Origin: an uncultured Eubacteriales bacterium
GTDB lineage: Bacteria; Bacillota; Clostridia; Oscillospirales; Acutalibacteraceae
NCBI GenBank assembly: GCA_900321595.1
Contig: ONWP01000209.1
Coordinates: 1 to 11,199, forward strand
DNA: 11,199 nucleotides
Direction of reading: 5' to 3'
The position numbers were made by a program, and so were the translations under genes. Shown one piece after another: positions 1 to 7,788 of the stretch (its first letter is position 1; each line of letters begins with the position of its first letter). The notes beneath the pieces are model-generated. The model saw nothing but the letters and a program-made list of their open reading frames with translations. It ran no database searches and was not told the origin of the DNA.

Positions 1-401
1 AGAAGCTCGATATAATTCAGATCCATCAGCCAATCCGCGTTGTTGACCATCAGCGCTTTGTCCTCGCCGAATTCAATAAAGCGGGACATCTGCTTTTTGA
101 AACAGGCGATGTTGTGATCGATCTGCTCCCGGGTAAGCATCTTGCGCATATCCGTTCTTCCGCTTGGGTCGCCGATCATGCCGGTGCCGCCGCCGAGCAG
201 CGCGATCGGACGATTCCCAGCCATCTGCAGGCGCTTCATCAGGCAGAGCGCCATAAAATGCCCGACATGCAGGCTGTCGGCCGTGGGATCAAAGCCGATA
301 TAAAACGTGGCTTTCCCGTTGTTGATCAAATCCTTGATCTCTTCCTCATCTGTCACCTGCGCGATCAGCCCTCGCGCGCGCAGTTCATCATATAACGTCA
401 T
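1..401 (-). CDS. tyrS: Tyrosyl-tRNA synthetase, N-terminal part (runs off left edge)
   Basis: This is the first 133 codons of a class I tyrosyl-tRNA synthetase, which charges tRNA-Tyr with tyrosine in the cytoplasm. The Rossmann-fold start is clear: FYIGFDPTADSLHVGH at about residues 33-48 carries the class I HIGH signature as HVGH (45-48). It is followed by the family stretch GGGTGMIGDPSGRTDMRK, which contributes to ATP and tyrosine binding. The KMSKS loop and the C-terminal S4-like domain lie outside the window. The ATG at 401-399 is preceded by a purine-rich AAGGAAGGGAG ribosome binding site. It starts 23 bp after the stop of the epimerase-like gene, with no terminator-like hairpin between them, so it may be cotranscribed. 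No T-box leader fits in this short gap, so any tRNA-Tyr-responsive control would have to act elsewhere. Identity is certain; only completeness is unknown. Confidence 0.96.
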   Translation of the reverse strand, partial: MTLYDELRARGLIAQVTDEEEIKDLINNGKATFYIGFDPTADSLHVGHFMALCLMKRLQMAGNRPIALLGGGTGMIGDPSGRTDMRKMLTREQIDHNIACFKKQMSRFIEFGEDKALMVNNADWLMDLNYIEL

Positions 402-424
402 TGTATTGCTCCCTTCCTTGGGTT

Positions 425-1213
425 TTATCGAAATTGGTCAACCAGTTTTCCGGCCGCGATCGCGGCGGTTTCAAAGTCGCCCAGCAGATCCGCCTCGATC
501 GAAACGCGCTCACAGCCGCAGGCCCGCAGCGCTTCGAAAAAGCCGACGTAGTCGAATTCAGTCGGATCCTTCGGGAAGATCCGCTTTTTGCCGGTTTCCG
601 ACGGGGGGCACGGATTCGAAAGATGCGCGTGACGGATCATGCCGCCAAGAAGCTTCAGATCCTCCCAGTCGTCGCCTTCCTCGATCATATGGTAAACGTC
701 AGCGAGACAATAAACATTCTCAGACTTACACAGCGACGCGATGATCGATCCCTCCCGAACCGAACGGATCAGATTCGTTTCCTTCCGATTCAGCGGCTCG
801 ATCGCGACGTCGATTCCGTAGCGCGCGGCTCTGGGAGCTGCGTGTTCATCCAGGAATAACACAAATTCCCGAACCGCCTTGTCAAACGGATATCCGTCAG
901 GGACAGACCTGGGGCCGCCGGAGCCGAAAACCGAAACCTTGACTCCGGCAGTATACGCCCTTTCAAACGCTTTGTCAAGGAAACTGTCAAGCCGATCATA
1001 ATCGACGTTGCCGCCTGTTACCTTGACGTCCCAGGGCAGAAAACAGTTGGTCGACTCACATGGCAGATCGTATTTTTTCAATTCAGCCAGCAATCTGTCG
1101 AACTCCTCGTCAGTCATGGCGCCGAACCAGTTTAACGCCGGCTCAATATAGTCAAAACCGGCTTTCTTTGTTCCGGCAATTCTGTCCATGCCGCCGCACA
1201 TTCCAAACTTCAT
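425..1213 (-). CDS. Sugar isomerase/epimerase-fold TIM barrel protein (AP_endonuc_2 / xylose-isomerase-like)
   Basis: A 262-residue protein of the xylose-isomerase-like TIM-barrel superfamily, which includes D-tagatose/psicose 3-epimerases, hydroxypyruvate isomerase and, more distantly, endonuclease IV. The four metal ligands typical of the epimerase branch can be placed: Glu139 in AIEPLNRKETNLI, Asp172 in CLADVYHM, His197 in RHAHLSNP and Glu240 in VSIEAD. The EPLNR-ETN signature favours a ketose epimerase or isomerase over a nuclease. The substrate cannot be read from sequence. The start is firm: an AGGAGG at 1222-1227 lies 8 nt before the ATG, and the ATG shares an ATGA with the recN stop. 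The product is probably soluble, with no signal peptide. It occupies the place where spoIVB and spo0A follow recN in Bacillus. Fold confidence is high, specific reaction unknown. Confidence 0.85.
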   Translation of the reverse strand: MKFGMCGGMDRIAGTKKAGFDYIEPALNWFGAMTDEEFDRLLAELKKYDLPCESTNCFLPWDVKVTGGNVDYDRLDSFLDKAFERAYTAGVKVSVFGSGGPRSVPDGYPFDKAVREFVLFLDEHAAPRAARYGIDVAIEPLNRKETNLIRSVREGSIIASLCKSENVYCLADVYHMIEEGDDWEDLKLLGGMIRHAHLSNPCPPSETGKKRIFPKDPTEFDYVGFFEALRACGCERVSIEADLLGDFETAAIAAGKLVDQFR

Positions 1214-2895
1214 TTATTTTGCCTCCTGTATTCATCAGCTTCCTCCATCAGGCGTAAAGCCGATGCGATATGTACCTGATCCCGCTCGTCTCCGCCGATC
1301 ATGCGGGCGATCTCGCGGCTGCGTCCGTCCGTATCAAGCGGCACGACGCTTGTGTAGGTTCGTTCCTGCGACGTCTGCTTGCGGATCAGATACTGTTGAC
1401 TCGCAAACGCGGCAATCGCCGGCAGATGCGTGATGCAGATCACCTGGCGCGCGCGCGCCACGTCGCTGAGCTTCTTCGCGATCCGGCCAGCCGCGTGTCC
1501 GCTGACGCCTGTGTCGATCTCATCAAAAACGAGCGTATCCACATCGTCAAGATCCGCCAATACGCTTTTAACAGCCAGCATGATCCGGGACATCTCACCG
1601 CCCGACGCGGTCTGCGCAAGCGGTTTCACCGATTCGCCGCGATTGACGCCGATATAGAACTCAAGCTCATCACAGCCCGTGATACACATACTTCTGCGCT
1701 GCATATGCACCTCAAATACAGCCCCGGGCATGTCCAGGAACGCGAGCTGCTGCGTAACAGCGGACGCGAACCTGTCGCCCGCTTTTCTGCGGTTTTCGGA
1801 AAGGATCAGCGCTGCGTCAGAGGTCTCCTTCAGCAGGCGGTCGCGCTCAGCACGCAGCAGAGGCAGGCTTTCATTCTGTGCCTTTAGCGTTTCAAGCTCT
1901 GATGAGGCGGCGCCTAAATAAGAAAGAACCGCTTCCTCACTGCCGCCGTAGCGTTTCATCAGGGACTCCAGCTGCGCAAGCCGCTCTTCGATCCGATCCG
2001 CTTCGCCTTCGTCAAACGTCAGGCCGGTGAGGATCCGGTCGAGGTTTTCAGCGACGTCGTTGACGTTGTACACCGCGTCAGTCAGACGGTCCCGCAGCGC
2101 GCTGATCTCAGGAAGCTCCGCGCAGCTTGTCAGCTGCTCACCAGCCGTCATCAGCAGCGTCGCTGCTCCGTCATTATCGTCGTCGCCGATGATCGCGTAG
2201 TACGCGCCGGACAGCAGCTTCTGCAGTCTCGCGGCGTCCGTTACGATCTTTCGCTTCGCGAGCAGCGCGTCATACTCCCCTGCGGTCAGCCCGGCGTCTT
2301 CGATCCGCGCGACGTCGCGCTTCAGCGTTTCAATACGCGCCTGTCGGCTTTCATCATCGGCTTCCATCGTCTTTAACTGCCGCATCACGCTCCGAAGCTG
2401 TCGATAAACGGCAACATAACGCTCGCGCAAAACCGCATTATCGGCATAGCGGTCCAGTATCTCCAGATGGTTTTTCGGATCGCTCATGATCTGCGCGTCA
2501 TGCTGGCCGTGGATATTGATCAGCTGCATCCCGATCTGCCGCAGCATGGTGACCGTCGCCGGACTGCCGTTGATCCGGCATTTGTTCTTCCCGTCCCGCG
2601 TCATCTCACGGGAAATAAGCAACGTCCCGTCCGGTTCGACAGGCAATCCTTCGTCAGCAAGCATTTGCGCGATCCTGGGAGAAACGGATTCAAACAGCGC
2701 CGATACAGTGGCTTTCTCCTCCCCTGTACGGATCAGATCACGGCTCGTCTTTCGGCCGATCACCGCGCCAAGGGAGCCCATGAGCACAGATTTACCCGCG
2801 CCGGTTTCCCCCGTCAGGCACGTAAACCCGGAGCCCGGCCTGAAGCAGGCCGACTCGATCACCGCGATATTCGTGATCTTCAGTTCACTGAGCAA
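1210..2895 (-). CDS. recN: DNA repair protein RecN (SMC-like ATPase)
   Basis: RecN is a cytosolic SMC-related ATPase that acts early at DNA double-strand breaks and works with RecA. The 561-residue length is normal for the family. The N-terminal Walker A is GETGAGKS (29-36). A long charged, largely helical middle (roughly 150-350) fits the short coiled-coil arm. The ABC signature ASGGEMSRI lies near 430-438, Walker B TLVFDE near 454-459 and the conserved ITHLP near 488-492. The start is read as TTG at 2895-2893, since an in-frame stop (the argR stop) lies only 27 bp upstream and no ATG or GTG occurs between them. A GGGAG sits 8 nt before it. The gene lies 24 bp after argR and overlaps the next gene by ATGA. 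LexA-type control is not visible next to the gene. Identification is secure. Confidence 0.97.
   Translation of the reverse strand: MLSELKITNIAVIESACFRPGSGFTCLTGETGAGKSVLMGSLGAVIGRKTSRDLIRTGEEKATVSALFESVSPRIAQMLADEGLPVEPDGTLLISREMTRDGKNKCRINGSPATVTMLRQIGMQLINIHGQHDAQIMSDPKNHLEILDRYADNAVLRERYVAVYRQLRSVMRQLKTMEADDESRQARIETLKRDVARIEDAGLTAGEYDALLAKRKIVTDAARLQKLLSGAYYAIIGDDDNDGAATLLMTAGEQLTSCAELPEISALRDRLTDAVYNVNDVAENLDRILTGLTFDEGEADRIEERLAQLESLMKRYGGSEEAVLSYLGAASSELETLKAQNESLPLLRAERDRLLKETSDAALILSENRRKAGDRFASAVTQQLAFLDMPGAVFEVHMQRRSMCITGCDELEFYIGVNRGESVKPLAQTASGGEMSRIMLAVKSVLADLDDVDTLVFDEIDTGVSGHAAGRIAKKLSDVARARQVICITHLPAIAAFASQQYLIRKQTSQERTYTSVVPLDTDGRSREIARMIGGDERDQVHIASALRLMEEADEYRRQNK
1222..1227 (-). 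promoter_or_regulatory. Shine-Dalgarno site of the epimerase-like gene, inside the recN 3' end
   Basis: A perfect AGGAGG sits within the last codons of recN, 8 nt before the ATG at 1213-1211. The stop of recN and this start share four bases (ATGA), so ribosomes finishing recN are well placed to restart. This fixes the start of the downstream gene and argues that both proteins are made from one transcript. Confidence 0.8.
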
Positions 2896-2912
2896 AGAGA
2901 AGGCTCCCTTCT
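2893..2912 (-). promoter_or_regulatory. recN translation start: TTG codon with the SD site in a small hairpin
   Basis: On the minus strand the short argR-recN gap contains AGAAGG-GAG-CCTTCT, a 6-bp perfect inverted repeat with a 3-nt loop (2898-2912). Its 5' arm and loop include the GGGAG used as ribosome binding site for the TTG start at 2895-2893. If the hairpin forms it would hide the site. A weak start codon combined with a masked site would keep RecN synthesis low unless ribosomes arriving from argR open the stem. The base pairing is seen; the regulatory effect is inferred. Confidence 0.45.
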
Positions 2913-2919
2913 GATCTCG

Positions 2920-3369
2920 TTACGTTCCGAGAAGCGCCTGCATCTCGACCTTCGTATCCCTCGCGGCCTTTTCCGTCCGACACAGGATAAAGATCGTATC
3001 GTCGCCGGCGATCGTGCCCAGCACATCATTCATATTCAGCGCGTCGATCGCCGCGCACGCGGCGTTCGCCATGCCGGAGTGGCACTTGAGCATACAGATG
3101 TTCTGCGCGCAATCGATGCCTGTAACAGACTCGGCAAAAATAGAATAATATTTCAAATACCGTTCATCTCCGCCCGAGACCTGCGTGTACCGGTACACAC
3201 CGCGGCTCGAGGGCTGTTTGATGAGCCGAAGCTCCTTAATATCTCTGGACACAGTCGCCTGCGTTACGTGAAAACCGCACTCGTTCAGTTTTGACGCAAG
3301 CTCTTCCTGCGTGGAAATGTCATACCGTTCAATCAATTCTAAAATCAGGGCTAATCGCTGTTTTTTCAT
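2920..3369 (-). CDS. argR: Arginine repressor ArgR/AhrC
   Basis: ArgR is a hexameric, arginine-binding transcription factor that represses arginine synthesis and, in Bacillus (AhrC), activates catabolism. The 149-residue length is typical. The N-terminal winged helix-turn-helix (about 1-65) carries the recognition-helix signature QATVSRDIKELRL (37-49). The C-terminal oligomerisation and arginine-binding domain (about 80-149) contains GTIAGDDTIFIL (118-129), where the paired aspartates 123-124 are the usual arginine contacts. The ATG at 3369 is preceded by AAGGAG at a 7-nt spacing, placed directly after the nadK stop. The position between nadK/tlyA and recN is the standard one in Firmicutes. 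No convincing ARG box was found in this window, so its targets are probably elsewhere. Confidence 0.96.
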   Translation of the reverse strand: MKKQRLALILELIERYDISTQEELASKLNECGFHVTQATVSRDIKELRLIKQPSSRGVYRYTQVSGGDERYLKYYSIFAESVTGIDCAQNICMLKCHSGMANAACAAIDALNMNDVLGTIAGDDTIFILCRTEKAARDTKVEMQALLGT

Positions 3370-3381
3370 ACGGTTTCTCCT

Positions 3382-4239
3382 TCATCGGCGCTTCATTTTC
3401 TGGGTCAGCACATCCAGGAACGTATCCTCTTTGACTGAAAGGAACGCTGCGGTGTGCGAACTCTTGCGAATAACGGCCCGATATCCGTCCGGAAAGGATA
3501 CGGCGGGCTCGCCGTCGCATGATATGGATACGGCGCAGGTGTTGCGCAGAGTGTTTTCAACAGTAAACGCACTGTCAGACGAAAAAATGACTGTTCGTTC
3601 CGTCAGGGAATGCGGACAGATCGGAGTCAGCAGCACGACGTCCGCGCCGGGATCGACGATCGGGCCGCCTGCCGCGAGATTGTAAGCGGTAGAGCCTGTC
3701 GGCGTAGCGAAAATCAAACCGTCTGACGTATACCGGTTTACAAGGCTCGTTCCGCAATATACGTCAAGCCGGCAAAGCTTGATTTGCTCGCCGCGCGCGA
3801 AAACGATATCATTCAGGCATTCATCCTGAAACACCACGGTGCCGTCCGGCGACTGAACCTCAACCGTCAGCATCGTCCGGTCTGTCCTGGAAAAGAGTCC
3901 CTGCGGAAGCTTTCCCAGCAGATCCGTCTCATCGTTCTCAAGGCCTGTCAGATAGGCGAGATGTCCGGCGTTTACGCCCAATACGGGGATGCTGTATTGA
4001 CAGGCCAGCTTGGCGCAGCGGATCATTGATCCGTCGCCGCCGACCGCGATCATCACGTCTGTCGTGTTCTGAAAATCATCTTCCGTCACGACCACATCAG
4101 GCGTCAGATCCGGGAATGCGGCGCACGTCCGGTCGAACAGCCCCCAAGAGATCCCGTATTTCGTCAGACTCGCCACGATCCGGCGCGTCACGACAGGCGC
4201 CTGCTCTCTTGTCAAATTCGGATATATGGTGACGATCAT
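3382..4239 (-). CDS. nadK: NAD kinase
   Basis: NAD kinase phosphorylates NAD to NADP using ATP or polyphosphate and is normally the cell's only source of NADP. The 285-residue protein shows the diagnostic GGDG at 67-70 (IAVGGDGSMIRCAK), the GVNAGHLAYLTGLE stretch at about 88-101, LNDIVFARG near 142-150 (the NE/D motif, here N-D) and TSDGLIFATPTGSTAY at 171-186. A late SCDGE also fits the family. One small departure is AYLT where most members have GFLT after GHL. The ATG at 4239 has a GGGGG-containing site 6 nt upstream. The gene begins 10 bp after the tlyA stop and ends 12 bp before argR. Its place between tlyA and argR is common in Clostridia, whereas the Bacillus cluster lacks it here. Confidence 0.96.
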   Translation of the reverse strand: MIVTIYPNLTREQAPVVTRRIVASLTKYGISWGLFDRTCAAFPDLTPDVVVTEDDFQNTTDVMIAVGGDGSMIRCAKLACQYSIPVLGVNAGHLAYLTGLENDETDLLGKLPQGLFSRTDRTMLTVEVQSPDGTVVFQDECLNDIVFARGEQIKLCRLDVYCGTSLVNRYTSDGLIFATPTGSTAYNLAAGGPIVDPGADVVLLTPICPHSLTERTVIFSSDSAFTVENTLRNTCAVSISCDGEPAVSFPDGYRAVIRKSSHTAAFLSVKEDTFLDVLTQKMKRR

Positions 4240-4249
4240 AAACAGCCCC

Positions 4250-5050
4250 CTATCGATCCAGCGACGCGTGCGACGCGTTTACAACAGCGGAGATATCCGG
4301 TTCAAACTCGGGATCATCTCGTTTTGTAAAATAGAGAAGATATTCAATATTGCCCTCAGGCCCTTTGATCGGGGAATAGTCCAGGCCTAAAACCGCGCAT
4401 CCGCTTTCACGCACAAAATCTACGATTGTGCGAATCACCGACTCATGGATCGCTCTGTCTCGGACGACGCCCTTTTTGCCTACATTTTCACGTCCTGCCT
4501 CAAACTGCGGTTTGATCAGACAGACAACTTCCCCATCCGGAGACAGCACGCTGAGCAGCGCGGGCAGCACGAGCTTCAGAGAGATAAAGGAGACGTCAAC
4601 GCTTGCGAAATCCGCTTCCTCCGGGATGACCTCATGGTTCAGATATCTGGCGTTTGTGCGCTCCAGACAGATCACGCGGGGATCCGAACGGATCTTCCAC
4701 GCAAGCTGGCCGTATCCGACATCGACCGCGTAAACGCGGGCAGCGCCGTTTTGAAGCATACAATCGGAGAAGCCCCCGGTCGACGCGCCAATATCACAGC
4801 AAACCTTGCCGTTCAGCTGAACGCCGAAGACCTCCATCGCCTTTTTCAGCTTGTAACCGCCGCGGGATACGAACTCGCTGGCGGCGCGAACGTCCAGTGC
4901 AACGTCTTCGGAATACAGCTCGCCTGCTTTCGATGCTTTCTGACCGTCGGCATAGACAACGCCGGCCATGACAAAAGCCTTGGCTTTTTCACGGCTGGGT
5001 GCAAGGCCGCGCTCAACGAGCAGCACATCCAGCCTCTTTCGTTCAGCCAC
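4250..5050 (-). CDS. tlyA: TlyA-family rRNA (cytidine-2'-O)-methyltransferase (YqxC-like)
   Basis: A 266-residue protein joining an N-terminal S4 RNA-binding domain (about 5-65, RLDVLLVERGLAPSREKAKA) to an FtsJ/RrmJ-type SAM-dependent methyltransferase domain. The SAM-binding loop is CDIGASTGGFSDCML (85-99), followed by Asp110. Lys69, Asp152 (VDVSFISL), Lys180 (IKPQFEAG) and Glu236 (GNIEYLL) fit a K-D-K-E 2'-O-methyltransferase tetrad. In mycobacteria TlyA methylates 16S and 23S rRNA cytidines; in Firmicutes the exact site is less certain, and the family was earlier annotated as hemolysin. I chose the GTG at 5050 because GGAGG (5057-5061) lies 6 nt upstream and the S4 domain starts at once. 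The frame stays open to 5140, but that extension lies inside dxs and lacks family-like sequence. It overlaps the dxs end by 8 bp, giving coupling. Confidence 0.93.
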   Translation of the reverse strand: MAERKRLDVLLVERGLAPSREKAKAFVMAGVVYADGQKASKAGELYSEDVALDVRAASEFVSRGGYKLKKAMEVFGVQLNGKVCCDIGASTGGFSDCMLQNGAARVYAVDVGYGQLAWKIRSDPRVICLERTNARYLNHEVIPEEADFASVDVSFISLKLVLPALLSVLSPDGEVVCLIKPQFEAGRENVGKKGVVRDRAIHESVIRTIVDFVRESGCAVLGLDYSPIKGPEGNIEYLLYFTKRDDPEFEPDISAVVNASHASLDR

Positions 5051-6926
5051 GCTCCACCTCCGAACAGACGTCCGCCGCGATCGCATCCGCATCCAGTCCG
5101 AAATCATGAAGCAGTTGGCTTGCGGTCGAATGGGTGACAAACTGGTTGTCGACCGCGTGAAGCTCGAAGGCGCCGCGATAGCCGCGCGTATTCAACGCGT
5201 CGAGGAACCGCTCGCCGACGCCGCCGGATCGCTCGCTTTCCTCAAAGAAAAGGATGCGGGACGCTCCCGCAGCGGCGTCAACCGCTTCGGCCGGAATCGG
5301 TTGAATCTGTCCAAGCTTGACAAGCTTTACTTTCCTGCCCTGTTCCGAAAGCTTTTCCATTGCCCGATACGCGTTGCCGGCGACTCTGCCGTACGAAACA
5401 ACAGCGGTTTCCGATTCGCCGTCTCCGTAAACGGACGATGGCGCGTAAGGCTGTTCCAGCGCGGCGAGCGACGCGTCCTGATCGCCCTTGGGGACGCGGA
5501 TGGCGACAACGCCTTGCATTTCATATAACGCGATCCGCAGCGCGTCCTTCAGCTCCCGATACGTGGCAGGAGACAGCACCGTAACGCCCGGGATCGTCCC
5601 GAAGAACGGAACGTCGAGCAATCCGTGATGCGTCTCCCCGTCGCCGGACACAAAACCGGCTCGATCGACCAAAAGGACGATGTGGGCGTTCTGAAGCGCG
5701 GCGTCATGCACAAGCTGATCGTAGCTTCGCTGCAGGAATGCGGAATACACCGCAAAAACCGGCAGCATACCGCCCTTCGCAAGCCCGGCGCTGAACGTCA
5801 CGGCATGCTCCTCTGCAATGCCGACGTCAAAGAACCGATCCGGAAATTTGCGCCGGAATCGTTCGAGACCGGTGCCGAGGCTCATCGCCGCCGTGATCGC
5901 GCAGACGCGCTTATCCTCCTCGGCCAAATCAATCAGCGTTTCGCCGAAGCACCTTGAAAAATCAACGCCCGGCGTGTTGAACTCTCCTGTGTTCGGATCG
6001 AATTTCGATATTCCGTGATATACGCTCGGATCGAGTTCCGCGAAGTTATATCCTTTTCCCTTCACAGTCCGGACATGCAGCAGGATCGGATAGTGCGCGC
6101 CCTTCGCGCCTCGAAGCGCGTTGACAAGCACCGGGATATTGTGTCCGTCCAACGGACCCATATAGCGAAACCCCAGATCCTCGAAGAGCGTCGCCTGCTG
6201 ATAGATCGCTTTTTTTACCGCTGTTTTCAGCTTAAACAGACCTTCGCTCAGGTCTTCGCCGACGACCGGGATCCGATTCAAAGCGTTTTCCGCGCGCGCC
6301 TTCAGATTAAAATAGCGCGGATCGGCTTTCAGCACAGCCAGATGCTGCGCGAAAGACCCGACGTTTTCGGAGATCGACATCTCGTTGTCATTCAGAATGA
6401 CGATAAGGTTCGACCGTTCTCGTCCGGCGTTATTCAGCGCCTCATAAACAAGCCCGCCTGTAAACGCGCCGTCTCCGATCACCGCAACCGCATAGGCGCC
6501 GTCGCGTCCCTGTAGCTTATTCGCCTGCGCGATGCCGTAAGCCGCCGATACGCTGGCGCTGGCGTGTCCGGAATAAAACGGGTCGTGCGCGCTTTCCGCG
6601 GGGCTCGGGAACCCGGACAAACCACCCGGCTGCCGAATCGAATCGAAATCATGAAAACGACCGGTCAGCAGCTTATGCGTATAGCACTGATGACCGACGT
6701 CCCAGATAATGCTGTCGACCGGCGACTCGAACACAACGTGCAGCGCGATCGTCAGCTCGACGACGCCGAGATTGGACGCCAGATGTCCGCCGTTGCGTGA
6801 AACGGTATCGATCAGCTTTTTCCGGATCTCGGCGGCCAGCGCCTGCATCTCCGCATATGACAGCTTCTTGACGTCATACGGTCCGCGGATGCCGGATAAG
6901 ATCGGGTATTTTGTATCGTTTTCCAT
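5043..6926 (-). CDS. dxs: 1-deoxy-D-xylulose-5-phosphate synthase
   Basis: Dxs condenses pyruvate and glyceraldehyde-3-phosphate to DXP using thiamine diphosphate, the entry step of the MEP isoprenoid pathway, and DXP also feeds thiamine and pyridoxal synthesis. The 627-residue length is normal. Visible are HLASNLGVVELTIALH (48-63), the thiamine-binding GDGAFTGG (151-158) with LNDNEMSIS (178-186), GPLDGHN (256-262), the catalytic Glu in IAEEHAVTFSAG (Glu371) and DRAG...THHG (420-434). The loop reads FVSGDGETHHG where many homologs have LVGADGPTHHG. I favour the ATG at 6926, 4 nt after the ispA stop; a TTG at 6947 would add seven residues. Neither start has a good Shine-Dalgarno site, so translation probably depends on ribosomes leaving ispA. 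The next gene, tlyA, starts inside its last codons. Confidence 0.96.
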   Translation of the reverse strand: MENDTKYPILSGIRGPYDVKKLSYAEMQALAAEIRKKLIDTVSRNGGHLASNLGVVELTIALHVVFESPVDSIIWDVGHQCYTHKLLTGRFHDFDSIRQPGGLSGFPSPAESAHDPFYSGHASASVSAAYGIAQANKLQGRDGAYAVAVIGDGAFTGGLVYEALNNAGRERSNLIVILNDNEMSISENVGSFAQHLAVLKADPRYFNLKARAENALNRIPVVGEDLSEGLFKLKTAVKKAIYQQATLFEDLGFRYMGPLDGHNIPVLVNALRGAKGAHYPILLHVRTVKGKGYNFAELDPSVYHGISKFDPNTGEFNTPGVDFSRCFGETLIDLAEEDKRVCAITAAMSLGTGLERFRRKFPDRFFDVGIAEEHAVTFSAGLAKGGMLPVFAVYSAFLQRSYDQLVHDAALQNAHIVLLVDRAGFVSGDGETHHGLLDVPFFGTIPGVTVLSPATYRELKDALRIALYEMQGVVAIRVPKGDQDASLAALEQPYAPSSVYGDGESETAVVSYGRVAGNAYRAMEKLSEQGRKVKLVKLGQIQPIPAEAVDAAAGASRILFFEESERSGGVGERFLDALNTRGYRGAFELHAVDNQFVTHSTASQLLHDFGLDADAIAADVCSEVERG

Positions 6927-6930
6927 CGTA

Positions 6931-7788
6931 TCAGACCGTTCGGTCAAGTAATTTCATTGTCAGTTCACGCAAAAACGCGGTATCCCCCGGCAGTTCGGTC
7001 AACGCTTCCAAAGCTTTTTCCGTATGCCGCGCCGCACATGCCTGCGCGTCTTCGATCCCTAAAAGAGAAACATAGGTGGATTTTCCGCTGACGATATCGC
7101 TGTTTTCTTCGCCTTCCAGATAGTCGAGGATATCGTCGCGAATCTGAAAAGCAAGCCCCGTCTCCATGCCGAAACGCCGTACCGCGTCCGGGATCTCGGA
7201 TACGCCCGCAGCGACGCAGCCGAGGCAGCACGCCGCTGTGATCAGCGCGCCCGTCTTCATGGAATCCATCAGCATGAGCGTATCCAGATCGTATGCCGTC
7301 TGCTCTCCGGCAAGATCGACGATCTGACCGCCGATCATTCCGTCGATGCCCGCATATTTAGATAATTCCGCTACCGCCTGCTGATCGCGATCAGACGGCA
7401 AACCGGAGCGAACAATACAGGTGAAGGCGTGCGTCAAAAGCGCGTCTCCCGTCAGAAGCGCTGTGGCTTCCCCGAATTGAATGTGCGAGGAGGGTTTGCC
7501 GCGTCGCATGTCATCATTGTCCATGCAGGGCAGATCATCATGGATCAGAGAATAGGTGTGTACGAATTCCACGGCTGAGGCGTACCACAGCGCGTCGCGC
7601 GCGGATGCGCCGAACAATTCGGCAAAGGCGAGGCACAGCACCGGCCGGATCCGTTTGCCGCCGGAAGAGAGACTGTACGCCATGGCGTCGCGCAGTACTT
7701 CCGCCTGCGCGCAAACGCCGGGGATCGCGTTCAGGACAAAATCGTCCATTGCGGCGCCGTATTCCTTCAATTGCGCATCAAAGTTCAT
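6931..7788 (-). CDS. ispA: Polyprenyl synthetase, farnesyl diphosphate synthase type
   Basis: This 285-residue enzyme belongs to the trans-prenyltransferase family and probably makes farnesyl diphosphate from IPP and DMAPP/GPP, the precursor of undecaprenyl carrier lipid and quinones. The first Asp-rich motif is DDLPCMDND (84-92) with the two-residue insertion of bacterial FPP synthases, followed by RRGKP (95-99). GGKRIRP (43-49) supplies pyrophosphate contacts. The second Asp-rich motif is FQIRDDILDYLEG (214-226), and GKSTYVSLLG (235-244) follows, with Val where most members have Pro. GGPP synthase activity cannot be excluded from sequence alone. The ATG at 7788 overlaps the xseB end by 11 bp. 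Directly downstream lies dxs, so the first MEP-pathway enzyme and a chain-length enzyme are co-expressed. Confidence 0.95.
   Translation of the reverse strand: MNFDAQLKEYGAAMDDFVLNAIPGVCAQAEVLRDAMAYSLSSGGKRIRPVLCLAFAELFGASARDALWYASAVEFVHTYSLIHDDLPCMDNDDMRRGKPSSHIQFGEATALLTGDALLTHAFTCIVRSGLPSDRDQQAVAELSKYAGIDGMIGGQIVDLAGEQTAYDLDTLMLMDSMKTGALITAACCLGCVAAGVSEIPDAVRRFGMETGLAFQIRDDILDYLEGEENSDIVSGKSTYVSLLGIEDAQACAARHTEKALEALTELPGDTAFLRELTMKLLDRTV

Noticed and set aside
402..424. Gap before tyrS considered for a T-box leader or terminator
   Set aside because: Only 23 bp long with no inverted repeat. T-box leaders need well over 100 nt.
2467..3294. Long plus-strand open frame (275 codons) antisense to recN and argR
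   Set aside because: Its translation is rich in Arg, His and Asp with no recognisable domain, and it crosses two certain genes on the other strand. It is a shadow of their codon bias. The same applies to the other long plus-strand frames in the window.
5051..5140. Upstream extension of tlyA to 5140
   Set aside because: The added residues lie wholly inside dxs and do not resemble the S4 domain. The GTG at 5050 has a well-spaced GGAGG.
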